Below the pieces are notes generated by a model. That model did no database searches. It was given only the letters and a program-made list of their open reading frames with translations, and had not been told where the DNA came from. From Myroides indicus (GTDB taxonomy: Bacteria; Bacteroidota; Bacteroidia; Flavobacteriales; Flavobacteriaceae), in the NCBI RefSeq assembly GCF_004364575.1, contig NZ_SOAG01000012.1, forward strand, positions 23,360 through 87,359: 64,000 nucleotides of DNA, in the 5' to 3' direction. The position numbers were made by a program, and so were the translations under genes. Positions 1 to 8,740 of this stretch are shown here, piece by piece; within the stretch, counting starts at the first letter, position 1, and each line of letters opens with the position of its first letter.

Positions 1-195
1 TCCTTTTTTTATCTCTTCTGTGCTTTTAGCTTCTAAGTCAGAAACCTTTCCTTTCGTTTTACAAAGGTTTATCTGTTCTCCGTCAAATACGGCTAAGCCA
101 GCACTGTCATATCCTCTGTATTCCAGGCGGGTTAGTCCCTTTATAATTACAGGAAAAGCATCTCTATGTCCGATATATCCAACTATTCCACACAT
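1..195 (-). CDS. glmS: Glutamine--fructose-6-phosphate aminotransferase, N-terminal part
   Basis: Only the first 65 codons lie in the window; the gene continues past its left edge. The protein begins [16 protein letters not shown], the hallmark of a class II (Ntn-type) glutamine amidotransferase whose Cys2 becomes the N-terminal nucleophile after Met removal. The [13 protein letters not shown] stretch is characteristic of GlmS, which makes glucosamine-6-phosphate for peptidoglycan and LPS in the cytoplasm. It starts 6 bp after the stop of the upstream DUF4270 gene, so the two are probably cotranscribed. The isomerase domains cannot be seen, but the N-terminus is specific enough to separate GlmS from PurF or AsnB. 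Confidence 0.93.
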   Translation of the reverse strand, partial: MCGIVGYIGHRDAFPVIIKGLTRLEYRGYDSAGLAVFDGEQINLCKTKGKVSDLEAKSTEEIKKG

Positions 196-201
196 ACAAT
201 T

Positions 202-1869
202 TTAATTTTTAGTTTTTGTATAAAATATTTCTAACTTCATTTTTTTGCCTTCTGCCTGCGTATTGGCACCGTACAAAACTGTTCCAACAGGACAGCTGAC
301 AGAAAAAGCAGGTATAGTTTTGATATCGTTAGGTGAATTATCAATTGGTGATTCTAAAGTTTGATTTTTAATATAATTTAAAAAAGAGCTGTTATAATCA
401 TTTGTCATTGACAATGCTAATTTAGGACTCTTTTTAAAATCTTTGCTTTTGATAAGGGAGCGAAGGTATTCTGTGATTCTAAATCTATATAGGTTTCCTT
501 CCAGATTTTTATCCTTGTTTTCTTCTTGAAAAATTCCTCCAAAAACAGCTTTTAGATACGATGAATTTGTATTTGTATCATTTGAAAAATCTACTAAAGA
601 TACTTCGTCATCGTAATTGTAAAGATAAAGACGCTTTGGATTAATGTTATTGCTCATCGCATTTTCGTCAACATATACAGTCAGGATGGCATCGTTGATT
701 AAAATATCGTCTTCTCTTAATTTTTTAAGTTCAGCATAATCGTTCTTTGAAAAAAGATCAACTATGGCAATAGAGCCTTCACCTCCTTTTATATAAAGTT
801 TATCATCTCCGTTTTTAGTATCTGCCTGTGATATAGCATCCAAGTATTCAGCATTATTGGAGTTTTGATAAAGATTTACATTTATGTTTGAATTTGCATC
901 TAAATTTCCGCTGCTTACACCGCTGGAAAGAGAAAAAGTCATTGTCTTTTTTTCAGTAGTTGTTGTTTCTTCTCCTTCGCTGTTAGTCGATTTTTTTTCG
1001 TCTGTATATTTGACAACTAGCTGTCCCTGAAAAATATTTAACAACCCAATAGCTCCTTTAGACGAATTCCCGCTGGCAACAAAATATAAACCTCTAAACA
1101 GATCATTAAAAGTGTTAGGATCTTGCAGCGCTGTTTTTTTTCCGATAAATAATTCCTGAAAATATTCCTTATTTAAATCTAGCCAAAGTCCTGGAGATAG
1201 TCTTTCTTGTTCTTGATGTTTACCCGTGGTTTCATCCTTTATCGGATTTCCGTCTTTGTCGTATTTATATATGATTATGTTTGTATTGGTAAAAACAAAA
1301 TTAGTGTTTTGCTTACTGTCGGGAGAGTCGTTAAGTATATTTCCTATTTTGTTAGAATTAAAAATAGAACTGTTATTAGAAAAATATTTAGAGCTTCCAC
1401 CTTGTGAAGGATTAGAATTACTCAAAAAATATCCGTTTTGATATACTTTTAAATCAAAAGATCCATCGCCATAAACATTGTTTAGTTTATACTTAGCGAT
1501 ATCGTTCTCTGTTTTTTCATATTCAGAGAAATAAGGGATATAAACGTAAACAGAGTCTATTTTTGCATTTTCGCCGATTAAAGAAAAAGCCGAGCTGTTA
1601 GATGCAACTTGTACTACAAAACTACTGGAAGTTTGCCCTAAAGTGCCATTTTCATAAAAACCTAATGGTATTTCAACTAAGTTTTTTGTGTCAGCAGCAC
1701 CATAGCTTTGATTGTAAGCAACAATATTTTCAACAGTATATGTTTCTATATTGATATTGCCATCGCCGATAATATTTCCTCCGACATCGCTGAAATCCTT
1801 ATCACAAGATTGTAGGCCGATAAAGGTCAAAGCAAAAAGTATTCCTTTAAAGATGTTTTTACGATTCAT
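202..1869 (-). CDS. DUF4270 family lipoprotein
   Basis: This 555-residue protein starts with a lipoprotein signal (MNRKNIFKGILFALTFIGLQSC, lipidated Cys about residue 22). The body is beta-rich, with the order typical of Flavobacteriia DUF4270 proteins: a short GGNIIGDG stretch after the Cys, a segment about insoluble beta strands (KIDSVYVYIPYF), and a C-terminal part ending in FSVSCPVGTVLYG. The family function is not established. It is usually encoded, as here, between a starch-synthase-like gene and glmS, which suggests a cell-envelope role, but that is inference. It lies 26 bp downstream of the GlgA-like gene and 6 bp upstream of glmS, so the three are likely one operon. Confidence 0.85.
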   Translation of the reverse strand: MNRKNIFKGILFALTFIGLQSCDKDFSDVGGNIIGDGNINIETYTVENIVAYNQSYGAADTKNLVEIPLGFYENGTLGQTSSSFVVQVASNSSAFSLIGENAKIDSVYVYIPYFSEYEKTENDIAKYKLNNVYGDGSFDLKVYQNGYFLSNSNPSQGGSSKYFSNNSSIFNSNKIGNILNDSPDSKQNTNFVFTNTNIIIYKYDKDGNPIKDETTGKHQEQERLSPGLWLDLNKEYFQELFIGKKTALQDPNTFNDLFRGLYFVASGNSSKGAIGLLNIFQGQLVVKYTDEKKSTNSEGEETTTTEKKTMTFSLSSGVSSGNLDANSNINVNLYQNSNNAEYLDAISQADTKNGDDKLYIKGGEGSIAIVDLFSKNDYAELKKLREDDILINDAILTVYVDENAMSNNINPKRLYLYNYDDEVSLVDFSNDTNTNSSYLKAVFGGIFQEENKDKNLEGNLYRFRITEYLRSLIKSKDFKKSPKLALSMTNDYNSSFLNYIKNQTLESPIDNSPNDIKTIPAFSVSCPVGTVLYGANTQAEGKKMKLEIFYTKTKN

Positions 1870-1895
1870 CTATTCTATCCGATTGTGGGTTTTAA

Positions 1896-2699
1896 TTATA
1901 AAAAGGTTTTATAGAACCGGGTATAAGCTTCCGCAAAGCCTTCTTTTGGAGTGAAAGGTAAGAAAGGTTTTTTAGAAGATTCTATAAATTTTGTTAAACT
2001 TGGAAGCGTGTTTTCAGAGGCTATAATAACGCCGTCTGAATTCTGAATCGCATTTTTCATAATATTCTCGTAGGTCGATTTTTCGTAATCTGCCAAAACC
2101 TCTTTCGGCAATTCGTCAAATGCTACCTTATCTTTCATATTGCTGCTCAATACACCTTCAAAAGCTTCATTAAAAACAGAAGTGATTACTTTTGTTTCAG
2201 AAAAAATAGCCTCATTTTTATAAAAGTGCTTTAAATAAGCCGGCAATAAAGAAGCCATCCAACCCTGTACGTGGATGATGTCAGGTACCCAGTTTAGCTT
2301 TTTAACCGTTTCAATTACTCCTTTAGTAAAAAAAATAGCGCGCTCGTCATTGTCTGCAAATAAAGCACCGTCTTCGTCTGTAAAAGTCGACTTTCTTTTA
2401 AAGTATTCGTCATTGTCGATGAAATACACCTGAATGCGCTCTTTCGGAATAGAAGCCACTTTAATAATCAAAGGCATATCAATGTCATTTACAACAAGAT
2501 TCATGCCTGATAGTCTGATTACTTCGTGTAGTTGGTGTCTTCTCTCATTTATACTACCGTACCTCGGCATAAAAATTCTTATTTGTCCCCCCTGATCGTT
2601 AATCATCTTAGGAGCGTCATAAGACATTAATGAAACTTCATTTTCTGCTAAATACGGTACCACTTCAGATGATACATATAATATCCTCTTATCTTTCAT
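1896..2699 (-). CDS. Glycogen/starch synthase N-domain-like protein (truncated GlgA family)
   Basis: The protein (267 residues from the ATG at 2699; an in-frame TTG at 2705 is less likely) resembles the N-terminal Rossmann domain of GT5 starch/glycogen synthases: RILYVSSEVVPY at the start, then a region like GQIRIFMPRYGSI, and DIIHVQGWMASLLPAYL, equivalent to the H-x-H-D-W region of GlgA. The whole C-terminal GT1-type ADP-glucose-binding domain is missing; true GlgA is about 470-500 residues. The KTGGL loop of GlgA is also not recognisable (the aligned part reads VSLMSYDAPKM). Known flavobacterial relatives share this short form next to panC. Catalytic activity as glycogen synthase is therefore doubtful. 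Transcribed divergently from panC, first gene of the run to glmS. Confidence 0.8.
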   Translation of the reverse strand: MKDKRILYVSSEVVPYLAENEVSLMSYDAPKMINDQGGQIRIFMPRYGSINERRHQLHEVIRLSGMNLVVNDIDMPLIIKVASIPKERIQVYFIDNDEYFKRKSTFTDEDGALFADNDERAIFFTKGVIETVKKLNWVPDIIHVQGWMASLLPAYLKHFYKNEAIFSETKVITSVFNEAFEGVLSSNMKDKVAFDELPKEVLADYEKSTYENIMKNAIQNSDGVIIASENTLPSLTKFIESSKKPFLPFTPKEGFAEAYTRFYKTFL

Positions 2700-2739
2700 C
2701 TTCAATTCTGATTTCTGATTTTGAAATAAATAAACACTG

Positions 2740-2747
2740 CAAATTTA
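2740..2747 (-). promoter_or_regulatory. -7 box of the GlgA-like gene
   Basis: Read on the minus strand the site is TAAATTTG, matching the Bacteroidota -7 consensus TAnnTTTG, 40 bp before the start codon. No clear -33 TTG at the right distance was found. Confidence 0.5.
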
Positions 2748-2778
2748 CGAAATTTTATGGAGTTATTTCTTAAATAGC

Positions 2779-2786
2779 TAATTTTG
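2779..2786 (+). promoter_or_regulatory. -7 box of panC
   Basis: TAATTTTG fits the TAnnTTTG consensus and lies 23 bp before the panC start. It faces away from the minus-strand box at 2740-2747, giving a compact divergent promoter region. The -33 element is not obvious. Confidence 0.5.
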
Positions 2787-2809
2787 CCATTATTTTAAAC
2801 AATATATAA

Positions 2810-3655
2810 ATGTTTTTATTTAGCACAAAAGCTGAATTACAAGAGTTTTTAAGCTCTTTTAAACAAACAGGCAAAACTGTGGGACTTGTCCCTACTATGG
2901 GTGCAATTCATAGAGGACATCTGTTTTTGATGGAACATTCATTAAGAGAAAATAACTGTACCGTAGTTAGTATTTTTGTCAATCCTACACAATTTAACAA
3001 TCCTGAGGATTTGGAAAAATACCCGAGAACTCTGGACAGAGATATTCAGATGATAGAAACTCTTTCAAATCAGATAGTGGTTTTTGCTCCATCTGTACAT
3101 GAAATATATCAGGGTAATACGGTAGCGCAGTCTTTTGATTTTGATGGGCTTGAAAACGAAATGGAAGGAGCACAAAGACCCGGACATTTTGACGGAGTGG
3201 GAACTGTGGTGAAAAAACTTTTTGAATTAGTACAGCCGAACAGAGCTTATTTTGGAGAAAAAGATTTTCAACAATTGCAGGTTATCCGAAAAATGGTTGA
3301 AAAAGAAAAACTTCCGATTCAAATTTCAGGGGTGCCTATTCTTAGAGAAGAAAACGGATTAGCTATGAGCTCAAGAAATGAAAGAGTTTCTGAAGAAGGA
3401 TTAAAAAAATCAGCTTTTTTATTTGAGGTGTTAAATAAGGCAAAAGAACTGTTTCAAACAGAAACAATTGAAAAAGTACAGCAATTTGTTGAGAGTGAAT
3501 TTAAAAATAATTCTAACTTTGACCTCGAATACTTTACCATTGCTGATGAAGAAACTTTGAAAAATGCTCAAACAAAAGAAGCTGGGCATAAATACAGAGG
3601 GTTTTTGGTAGCGCATATTGAAGGTGTTCGGTTAATAGATAATCTGTCTTTTTAA
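2810..3655 (+). CDS. panC: Pantothenate synthetase
   Basis: Joins pantoate and beta-alanine with ATP to make pantothenate (vitamin B5, CoA precursor) in the cytoplasm. The 281-residue length is normal. Seen in order: [12 protein letters not shown] with the HxGH nucleotide-binding motif (about residues 28-40), [32 protein letters not shown] (pantoate site), [13 protein letters not shown], and [10 protein letters not shown], the KMSKS-like signature near residue 185. panD follows 16 bp later, so the two steps around beta-alanine are encoded together; panB is not in the window. Confidence 0.97.
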   Translation: MFLFSTKAELQEFLSSFKQTGKTVGLVPTMGAIHRGHLFLMEHSLRENNCTVVSIFVNPTQFNNPEDLEKYPRTLDRDIQMIETLSNQIVVFAPSVHEIYQGNTVAQSFDFDGLENEMEGAQRPGHFDGVGTVVKKLFELVQPNRAYFGEKDFQQLQVIRKMVEKEKLPIQISGVPILREENGLAMSSRNERVSEEGLKKSAFLFEVLNKAKELFQTETIEKVQQFVESEFKNNSNFDLEYFTIADEETLKNAQTKEAGHKYRGFLVAHIEGVRLIDNLSF

Positions 3656-3671
3656 TAAAAACAAAAGTAAA

Positions 3672-4022
3672 ATGCAAGTTGAAGTAGTAAAATCAAAAAT
3701 TCACCGCGTAAAAGTAACCGGCGCTGATTTACACTATATTGGTAGTATAACTATTGATGAATCTTTGTTGGAAGCCGCTAATATGATTGAAGGCGAAAAA
3801 GTAGCTATTGTCAATATCAACAACGGAGAGCGATTTGAAACCTATGTGATTCCCGGACCTAAAAATAGTGGGGAAATTACACTAAACGGACCCGCAGCTC
3901 GCAAAGTTCAAAAAGGAGATATCATTATCGTTATTGCTTATGGGATAATGGATTTTGAAGAAGCAAAGTCTTTTAAACCGGCAATTATCTTTCCAAACGA
4001 AGAAACCAACCAGTTAAGTTAA
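3672..4022 (+). CDS. panD: Aspartate 1-decarboxylase proenzyme
   Basis: Pyruvoyl-dependent enzyme that makes beta-alanine from aspartate for PanC. The 116-residue protein has the self-cleavage pair Gly24-Ser25 within YIGSITID; Ser25 becomes the pyruvoyl group. Other family marks are [12 protein letters not shown] at the start, GERFETYVI, the [11 protein letters not shown] loop and DIIIVIAYG. Encoded directly after panC, and the next gene starts 10 bp downstream, so all three may share a transcript. Confidence 0.97.
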   Translation: MQVEVVKSKIHRVKVTGADLHYIGSITIDESLLEAANMIEGEKVAIVNINNGERFETYVIPGPKNSGEITLNGPAARKVQKGDIIIVIAYGIMDFEEAKSFKPAIIFPNEETNQLS

Positions 4023-4031
4023 TATTTTGGA

Positions 4032-5000
4032 TTGAAACAAAAGATAAGTAAAATATTCAATATCGGACTCCCGCTTTTGCTGGGAGTTTTTTTGATTTAT
4101 TACGCTTATCAACAATTTACTGCCCAGCAGATTCACGAAATAGGAGTACAATTTAAAAACGCAGACTATAAATACATTTATTTAGCCTCCTTTTTCTCTG
4201 TTCTCAGTCTTTGGGCAAGAGCATACCGTTGGAAGTACGCTTTGCGCTTTATGGGATATGATTCAGGTACATTTACCAACTTTATGGCACTTTCTGTCGG
4301 CTATCTGATGAACTTAACTGTTCCCCGATCAGGTGAGATTTCCAGAGCATTAGTATTGCAGAAATATAAAAAAGTCCCTTTTGATAAAATTTTTGGTACA
4401 ATTATTTCTGAACGGATAATTGATTTATTTTGTCTTTTGTTATGTGTTTTTACCGCATTGATTTTGCAATACGATATTTTGAAAGAGTTTTTATTAAACT
4501 ATGTGCCGGTTAAAAAACTGTTTGGACTGGGCGTTTTCTTAGTTTTGACGATTATTGCTTTTACACTTATCTTTAAATTTTCTCGCTGGAAAGCAGTTGT
4601 ATATGTCAAAAATAAAATAAAAGGATTGACAGAAGGAGTACAAAGTATCTTCAGAATGCCGTATAGAACCGGTTTTCTCTTTTTTACACTGTTGATTTGG
4701 GGCGGATATATCGCAACGTTTTATTTTGGTACCTTTGCTCTTGCAGAAACAAGCGCGCTGACTTTTCCTGTTGTTATGTCTGCCTTTGTAGCCGGAAGTT
4801 TTGCAATTTCTTTTACCAATGGCGGTATTGGCGCTTTTCCGCTGATTATTTCCGAGCTATTGCTTTTCTATGGAGTTTCTACAGTTTCAGGTACTGCGTT
4901 TGGCTGGATTTTATGGACTACACAAACGGCAATTATTGTGATTCTAGGGGTATTTTCTCTCTTGTTTTTGCCTTTGATAAGCTCAAAATCGGCAAGATAG
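4032..5000 (+). CDS. Lysylphosphatidylglycerol synthase TM-region / YbhN-like membrane protein
   Basis: A 322-residue integral membrane protein with about eight hydrophobic segments, starting at a TTG codon 10 bp after panD. It has the family pattern of the flippase-like TM region of MprF (UPF0104/YbhN): LSLWARAYRWKYAL, then SVGYLMNLTVPRSGEISRAL (the R-x-GE-x-x-RA block), GTIISERIIDL, and the C-terminal FTNGGIGAFPLIISELL motif. The aminoacyl-transferase domain of full MprF is absent. The substrate of these stand-alone proteins is not settled. Position between panD and radA is commonly kept in flavobacteria and says little about its job. The TTG start is the only one that keeps the first conserved helix. 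Confidence 0.85.
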   Translation: MKQKISKIFNIGLPLLLGVFLIYYAYQQFTAQQIHEIGVQFKNADYKYIYLASFFSVLSLWARAYRWKYALRFMGYDSGTFTNFMALSVGYLMNLTVPRSGEISRALVLQKYKKVPFDKIFGTIISERIIDLFCLLLCVFTALILQYDILKEFLLNYVPVKKLFGLGVFLVLTIIAFTLIFKFSRWKAVVYVKNKIKGLTEGVQSIFRMPYRTGFLFFTLLIWGGYIATFYFGTFALAETSALTFPVVMSAFVAGSFAISFTNGGIGAFPLIISELLLFYGVSTVSGTAFGWILWTTQTAIIVILGVFSLLFLPLISSKSAR

Positions 5001-5019
5001 CGTAAGATTGCTTTCGCGT

Positions 5020-5027
5020 TATTTTTG
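5020..5027 (+). promoter_or_regulatory. Candidate -7 box of radA
   Basis: TATTTTTG (TAnnTTTG type) 27 bp before the radA start. No well-spaced -33 box, so moderate support only. Confidence 0.4.
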
Positions 5028-5054
5028 TATTTTTACGTTTTAAAATAAAAATGT

Positions 5055-6422
5055 ATGGCGAAAGTAAAAACCGCTTTTTTTTGTCAAAATTGCGGAACGC
5101 AATTTCCCAAATGGATGGGACAGTGTACAGCTTGTAAAGAGTGGAATACTTTGGTAGAAGAAGTAATTCAAAAAGAAGAAAAAAGCAGCTGGAAGCTCGC
5201 ATCCAATATTTCAGCTACACAGCGGGCTGCAAAACCTTTGAAAGTAAAAGAAATAGACAGTGCCGAAGAAATTCGAATGAATACGCTGGATGGGGAGCTA
5301 AACCGAGTACTTGGCGGAGGATTGGTTCCCGGTTCTATGGTGCTGCTGGGAGGAGAGCCCGGCATAGGGAAAAGTACACTACTGTTGCAGATTTCGCTTA
5401 AACTGCCCTATAAAACGCTGTACGTTTCAGGAGAAGAAAGTCAAAAGCAAATTAAAATGCGCGCAGAGCGAATCAATCCACAAAGCGAACAGTGCTATAT
5501 CCTGACCGAAACCAATACGCAAAATATCTTTAGACAAATAGACGAAATTCAACCTGATGTATTGATTATAGATTCTATCCAGACCTTGCATACTGATTAC
5601 ATCGAATCTTCAGCCGGAACTGTATCTCAAATTAAGGAATGTACAGCTGAACTGACCAAATTTGCCAAAGAAACTGGAACGCCGGTTTTAATTATCGGGC
5701 ATATTACCAAAGACGGAAGCATTGCCGGACCCAAAATGCTGGAACACATGGTAGATACCGTTTTACAGTTTGAGGGCGACCGAAATCACGTTTACCGGAT
5801 TTTGAGAGCTAATAAAAACCGCTTTGGCTCCACAGCAGAACTCGGTATTTACGAAATGCAGGGAAGCGGGCTCAGAGAAGTGGCAAACCCTTCGGAAATA
5901 CTGATTTCACATAAAGAAGAAGAATTATCCGGAACGGCAATTTCCGCAACATTGGAAGGAATGCGTCCGCTGATGGTAGAAGTTCAGGCTTTGGTAAGCA
6001 CAGCAGTTTACGGAACCCCACAGCGCAGTGCTACGGGATATAATCTAAAGCGCCTGAATATGATTTTGGCTGTTTTGGAAAAGCGAGCCGGATTCCGATT
6101 GGGGCAAAAAGACGTGTTTTTAAACATTACCGGTGGAATTACAGTTGACGATCCGGCAATAGATTTAGGCGTTGTTGCTGCTATTTTGTCATCGGATCAG
6201 GATTTGCCGGTGGGAAAAGATTTTGTTTTTGCCGGAGAAGTGGGATTAACAGGAGAAATAAGACCGATAAACAGAGCAGATCAGCGCATTCAGGAAGCCG
6301 AAAAATTAGGGTTTTCAACTATATTTATTTCAAAATACAACAAAATAACCTACAAAAGTTCTGGTATAAAAGTTATCTTAGTTACTAAAATAGAAGATGT
6401 GGTAGAATATCTTTTTGGATAA
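5055..6422 (+). CDS. radA: DNA repair protein RadA/Sms
   Basis: RecA-related helicase-like ATPase that processes branched recombination intermediates. The 455 residues show the full architecture: a four-cysteine zinc finger (Cys10, 13, 24, 27), Walker A GEPGIGKSTLLLQ near residue 100, Walker B VLIIDSIQTL, the RadA-specific KNRFG motif near residue 253, and a C-terminal Lon-protease-like domain (about 290-455) including GGITVDDPAIDLG. The start at 5055 is chosen over an out-of-frame ATG at 5051. It probably has its own promoter after the flippase-like gene. Confidence 0.97.
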   Translation: MAKVKTAFFCQNCGTQFPKWMGQCTACKEWNTLVEEVIQKEEKSSWKLASNISATQRAAKPLKVKEIDSAEEIRMNTLDGELNRVLGGGLVPGSMVLLGGEPGIGKSTLLLQISLKLPYKTLYVSGEESQKQIKMRAERINPQSEQCYILTETNTQNIFRQIDEIQPDVLIIDSIQTLHTDYIESSAGTVSQIKECTAELTKFAKETGTPVLIIGHITKDGSIAGPKMLEHMVDTVLQFEGDRNHVYRILRANKNRFGSTAELGIYEMQGSGLREVANPSEILISHKEEELSGTAISATLEGMRPLMVEVQALVSTAVYGTPQRSATGYNLKRLNMILAVLEKRAGFRLGQKDVFLNITGGITVDDPAIDLGVVAAILSSDQDLPVGKDFVFAGEVGLTGEIRPINRADQRIQEAEKLGFSTIFISKYNKITYKSSGIKVILVTKIEDVVEYLFG

Positions 6423-6432
6423 AATAAAAGCT

Positions 6433-8166
6433 ATGAAAATAAAGTTTACAATTGCTGCTGTTGTTTTGACTACAGTTGGTCTATGGGCACAAAAACCGAT
6501 TTATACAAAAGCAAATCTAGAAAGCGCCAGAGTGTATTACGATGGAGCAGAATTAACGCAAAATGCCGAAGTAAAGCTGCCAAAAGGCATGTCAGAAGTG
6601 GTGATTACCAATATTTCAAATGAATTAAAAGAAAACACTATAAAAGTGGGCTCAACAGATGAGGTAACGGTTATGTCGGTTCAGTTTTCCAATGCGTACA
6701 TTGAGGAATATGACAACGTAAATAATTCGCCTTTAACAAAGCCCTTGCGAGATAGCATTGCGGCAGTGGAGCTGGAACTCGAAAAAATAACCAATTCGAT
6801 TAACGCTGATTTAAAGACTATCCAACTTTTGGAAAATAGTTCTGATTCTTATGATAAAGAAAGCTCCCTAAAAATTTCGTCAGTTGCAGAGATGGCAAAA
6901 TGGGTAGATTATTACGGACAAAAATATAAAAACTTGCAAAATGGGATTTATCTGAAAAAGAAGGAAAAAGAAATTATAGAGGCTAAATGGAACGATTTAA
7001 AATCAAAATTGTCTTTGGGAAGCGATAAATCCGAAAAAATAAGTCAGGGAAAACTTATCGTTCAGATTATGAATGCCCAAGAAGGCAAAGTTCCATTTAA
7101 GGTAAATTACGCTACTTCAAGGGCGCAGTGGATTCCGTCTTATGATTTGCGAATTGAAAAGGTGGGTGAACCGGTAAAAATGATGTATAAAGCACAAGTA
7201 GTACAAACTTCCGGCATTGACTGGCGGAACGTGAAGCTAAGCCTGACTTCTGGGAATATCAATCAAAATAATACGATGCCCAATTGGTATAATTGGTTTA
7301 TTCAGTATGAGCCTCTTGTAAATAATGACAAAACAGACGAAATAGTTATAAGTACGGGCTATGGTTCTTCCCGAAGAAGAGGTAGTGGAGCTGTTTCTCG
7401 TATTAATGCGAGTGAATTAAGAGTAGGTGGAGTGGCTGATGTAAGCAGCATGATAGAAGGAAAAGCCGCGGGAGTTACCGTTACAAATGTGAGCGCTCCT
7501 CAAGTTTCCTATGAAGAACGAAAATCCATTGCAGAATATACCAATATACACGAAAGCGAACTCAATGTTACGTTTGACATTGCTATTCCATATTCTATCC
7601 TGAGCAATGGAAAACGACACAGCGTGGATTTAAATAACTTTGAACTCAACGGAGATTATAAATATTACAGTGCACCAAAATTGGATAAAAATGCCTATTT
7701 GGTAACCGAAATTTCCGACTATTCCAAACACAATCTGCTGCCGGGAGAAGCTAATGTTATTTATGATGGAATGAACATCGGCAAAACACGTTTATCCACT
7801 GAAAACACAGAAGAAAAGTTGCGTCTGAACATCGGCAAAGACCCCCGGATTTCATTGGAACGTACTTTAATTTCGGACAAATCCGGAACAAAAACGCTTT
7901 CTTCAAAAAAAGAACAAAACTTTGTGTACGAAATAACGATTAAAAACAATAAAAAAGAAACCATTGCTATTCAGGTAGAGGATCAGTTCCCTATTAGTAC
8001 GGATAACAGTATAGAAGTTATATTATCTGAAATTTCCGATGCAGAAGTTGATCAGGAAAAAGGACTGCTTAAATGGAATTTAAAATTAAAAGCAGGAGAA
8101 ACTAAAAAACTGCGTTTTGGTTATCAGATAAGGTATAATAAGGACAGAATGCTTATTGGAATTTAA
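6433..8166 (+). CDS. DUF4139 (MuiA-like) secreted protein with embedded TonB-plug-like segment
   Basis: A signal peptide (MKIKFTIAAVVLTTVGLWAQ) is followed by the DUF4140 N-terminal domain (YYDGAELTQNAEVKLPKGMSE), a coiled-coil-rich middle (about 100-190) and the DUF4139 beta domain (YATSRAQWIPSYDLRIEK onward). The family includes 'mucoidy inhibitor A' proteins; function is unclear. Odd feature: residues about 303-352 read ISTGYGSSRRRGSGAVSR followed by SSMIEGKAAGVTVTN, closely resembling the plug signature of SusC/RagA-type TonB-dependent receptors, inserted inside DUF4139. The ATG at 6433 is preferred over a TTG at 6415 that overlaps radA, because it begins the signal peptide. Confidence 0.8.
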   Translation: MKIKFTIAAVVLTTVGLWAQKPIYTKANLESARVYYDGAELTQNAEVKLPKGMSEVVITNISNELKENTIKVGSTDEVTVMSVQFSNAYIEEYDNVNNSPLTKPLRDSIAAVELELEKITNSINADLKTIQLLENSSDSYDKESSLKISSVAEMAKWVDYYGQKYKNLQNGIYLKKKEKEIIEAKWNDLKSKLSLGSDKSEKISQGKLIVQIMNAQEGKVPFKVNYATSRAQWIPSYDLRIEKVGEPVKMMYKAQVVQTSGIDWRNVKLSLTSGNINQNNTMPNWYNWFIQYEPLVNNDKTDEIVISTGYGSSRRRGSGAVSRINASELRVGGVADVSSMIEGKAAGVTVTNVSAPQVSYEERKSIAEYTNIHESELNVTFDIAIPYSILSNGKRHSVDLNNFELNGDYKYYSAPKLDKNAYLVTEISDYSKHNLLPGEANVIYDGMNIGKTRLSTENTEEKLRLNIGKDPRISLERTLISDKSGTKTLSSKKEQNFVYEITIKNNKKETIAIQVEDQFPISTDNSIEVILSEISDAEVDQEKGLLKWNLKLKAGETKKLRFGYQIRYNKDRMLIGI

Positions 8167-8216
8167 TAGAGTACAAGGAGAGTTTATATATCTCTATCTT
8201 TAAAATAATAGTAGTC

Positions 8217-8732
8217 ATGGAATATTTAATTGTTGTTGGACGATGTGTTGCTGTATATCTGTTTATGGTAGTTGCGTTGCGTATTTTTGGCAAAAAACAG
8301 CTCTCACAGTTAAATTCGTTTGATGTAATCTTGATTTTGCTCATCAGTAATGCAGTCCAAAATGCAATGGTGGGCAACGATACAAGTCTGCAAGGAGGAA
8401 TAGTAGCTGCTTTTTCTCTTTTTGTGGTTAATTATGGCGTAAAAAAGTTACAGTCAAAAAACAAGCTGGTCAATCGGCTGTTACAGCAAAAACCTGAAAT
8501 TATTGTGCATAACGGCGTGGTCGATTTTGAAAAAGCAACTCGATTGGGCATTACATCCGAAGAGTTAACTGAAGCAATGCACGAACACGGGGTTGAATAT
8601 TTTAAACAGATTAAGCTGGCTACTTTTGAAATAGACGGAAACATCAGCATCATTGCCAAAGACACACAAGGACATTACAAAGAAACTTTTCACAAGCGCA
8701 AATCGGTACACAAACAAAGACCACTAAATTAG
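8217..8732 (+). CDS. DUF421 (YetF-like) membrane protein
   Basis: The 171-residue protein has three hydrophobic segments in its first 90 residues (MEYLIVVGRCVAVYLFMVVA, a middle helix VILILLISNAVQNAM, and IVAAFSLFVVNYGV), then a soluble DUF421-type domain: LLQQKPEIIVHNGVVDFE, EELTEAMHEHGVEYF and VKLATFEIDGNISII-like strands. This is the YetF/YcaP family; in Bacillus a YetF-related protein (YdfR/YdfS group) modifies spores, but the role here is unknown. It is 50 bp downstream of the DUF4139 gene and may be cotranscribed. Confidence 0.85.
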   Translation: MEYLIVVGRCVAVYLFMVVALRIFGKKQLSQLNSFDVILILLISNAVQNAMVGNDTSLQGGIVAAFSLFVVNYGVKKLQSKNKLVNRLLQQKPEIIVHNGVVDFEKATRLGITSEELTEAMHEHGVEYFKQIKLATFEIDGNISIIAKDTQGHYKETFHKRKSVHKQRPLN

Positions 8733-8740
8733 TATTGCGG

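Noticed and set aside
20..205. Plus-strand frame over the glmS start
   Set aside because: It lies antisense to the clear [10 protein letters not shown]-terminus of GlmS and has no coding features of its own.
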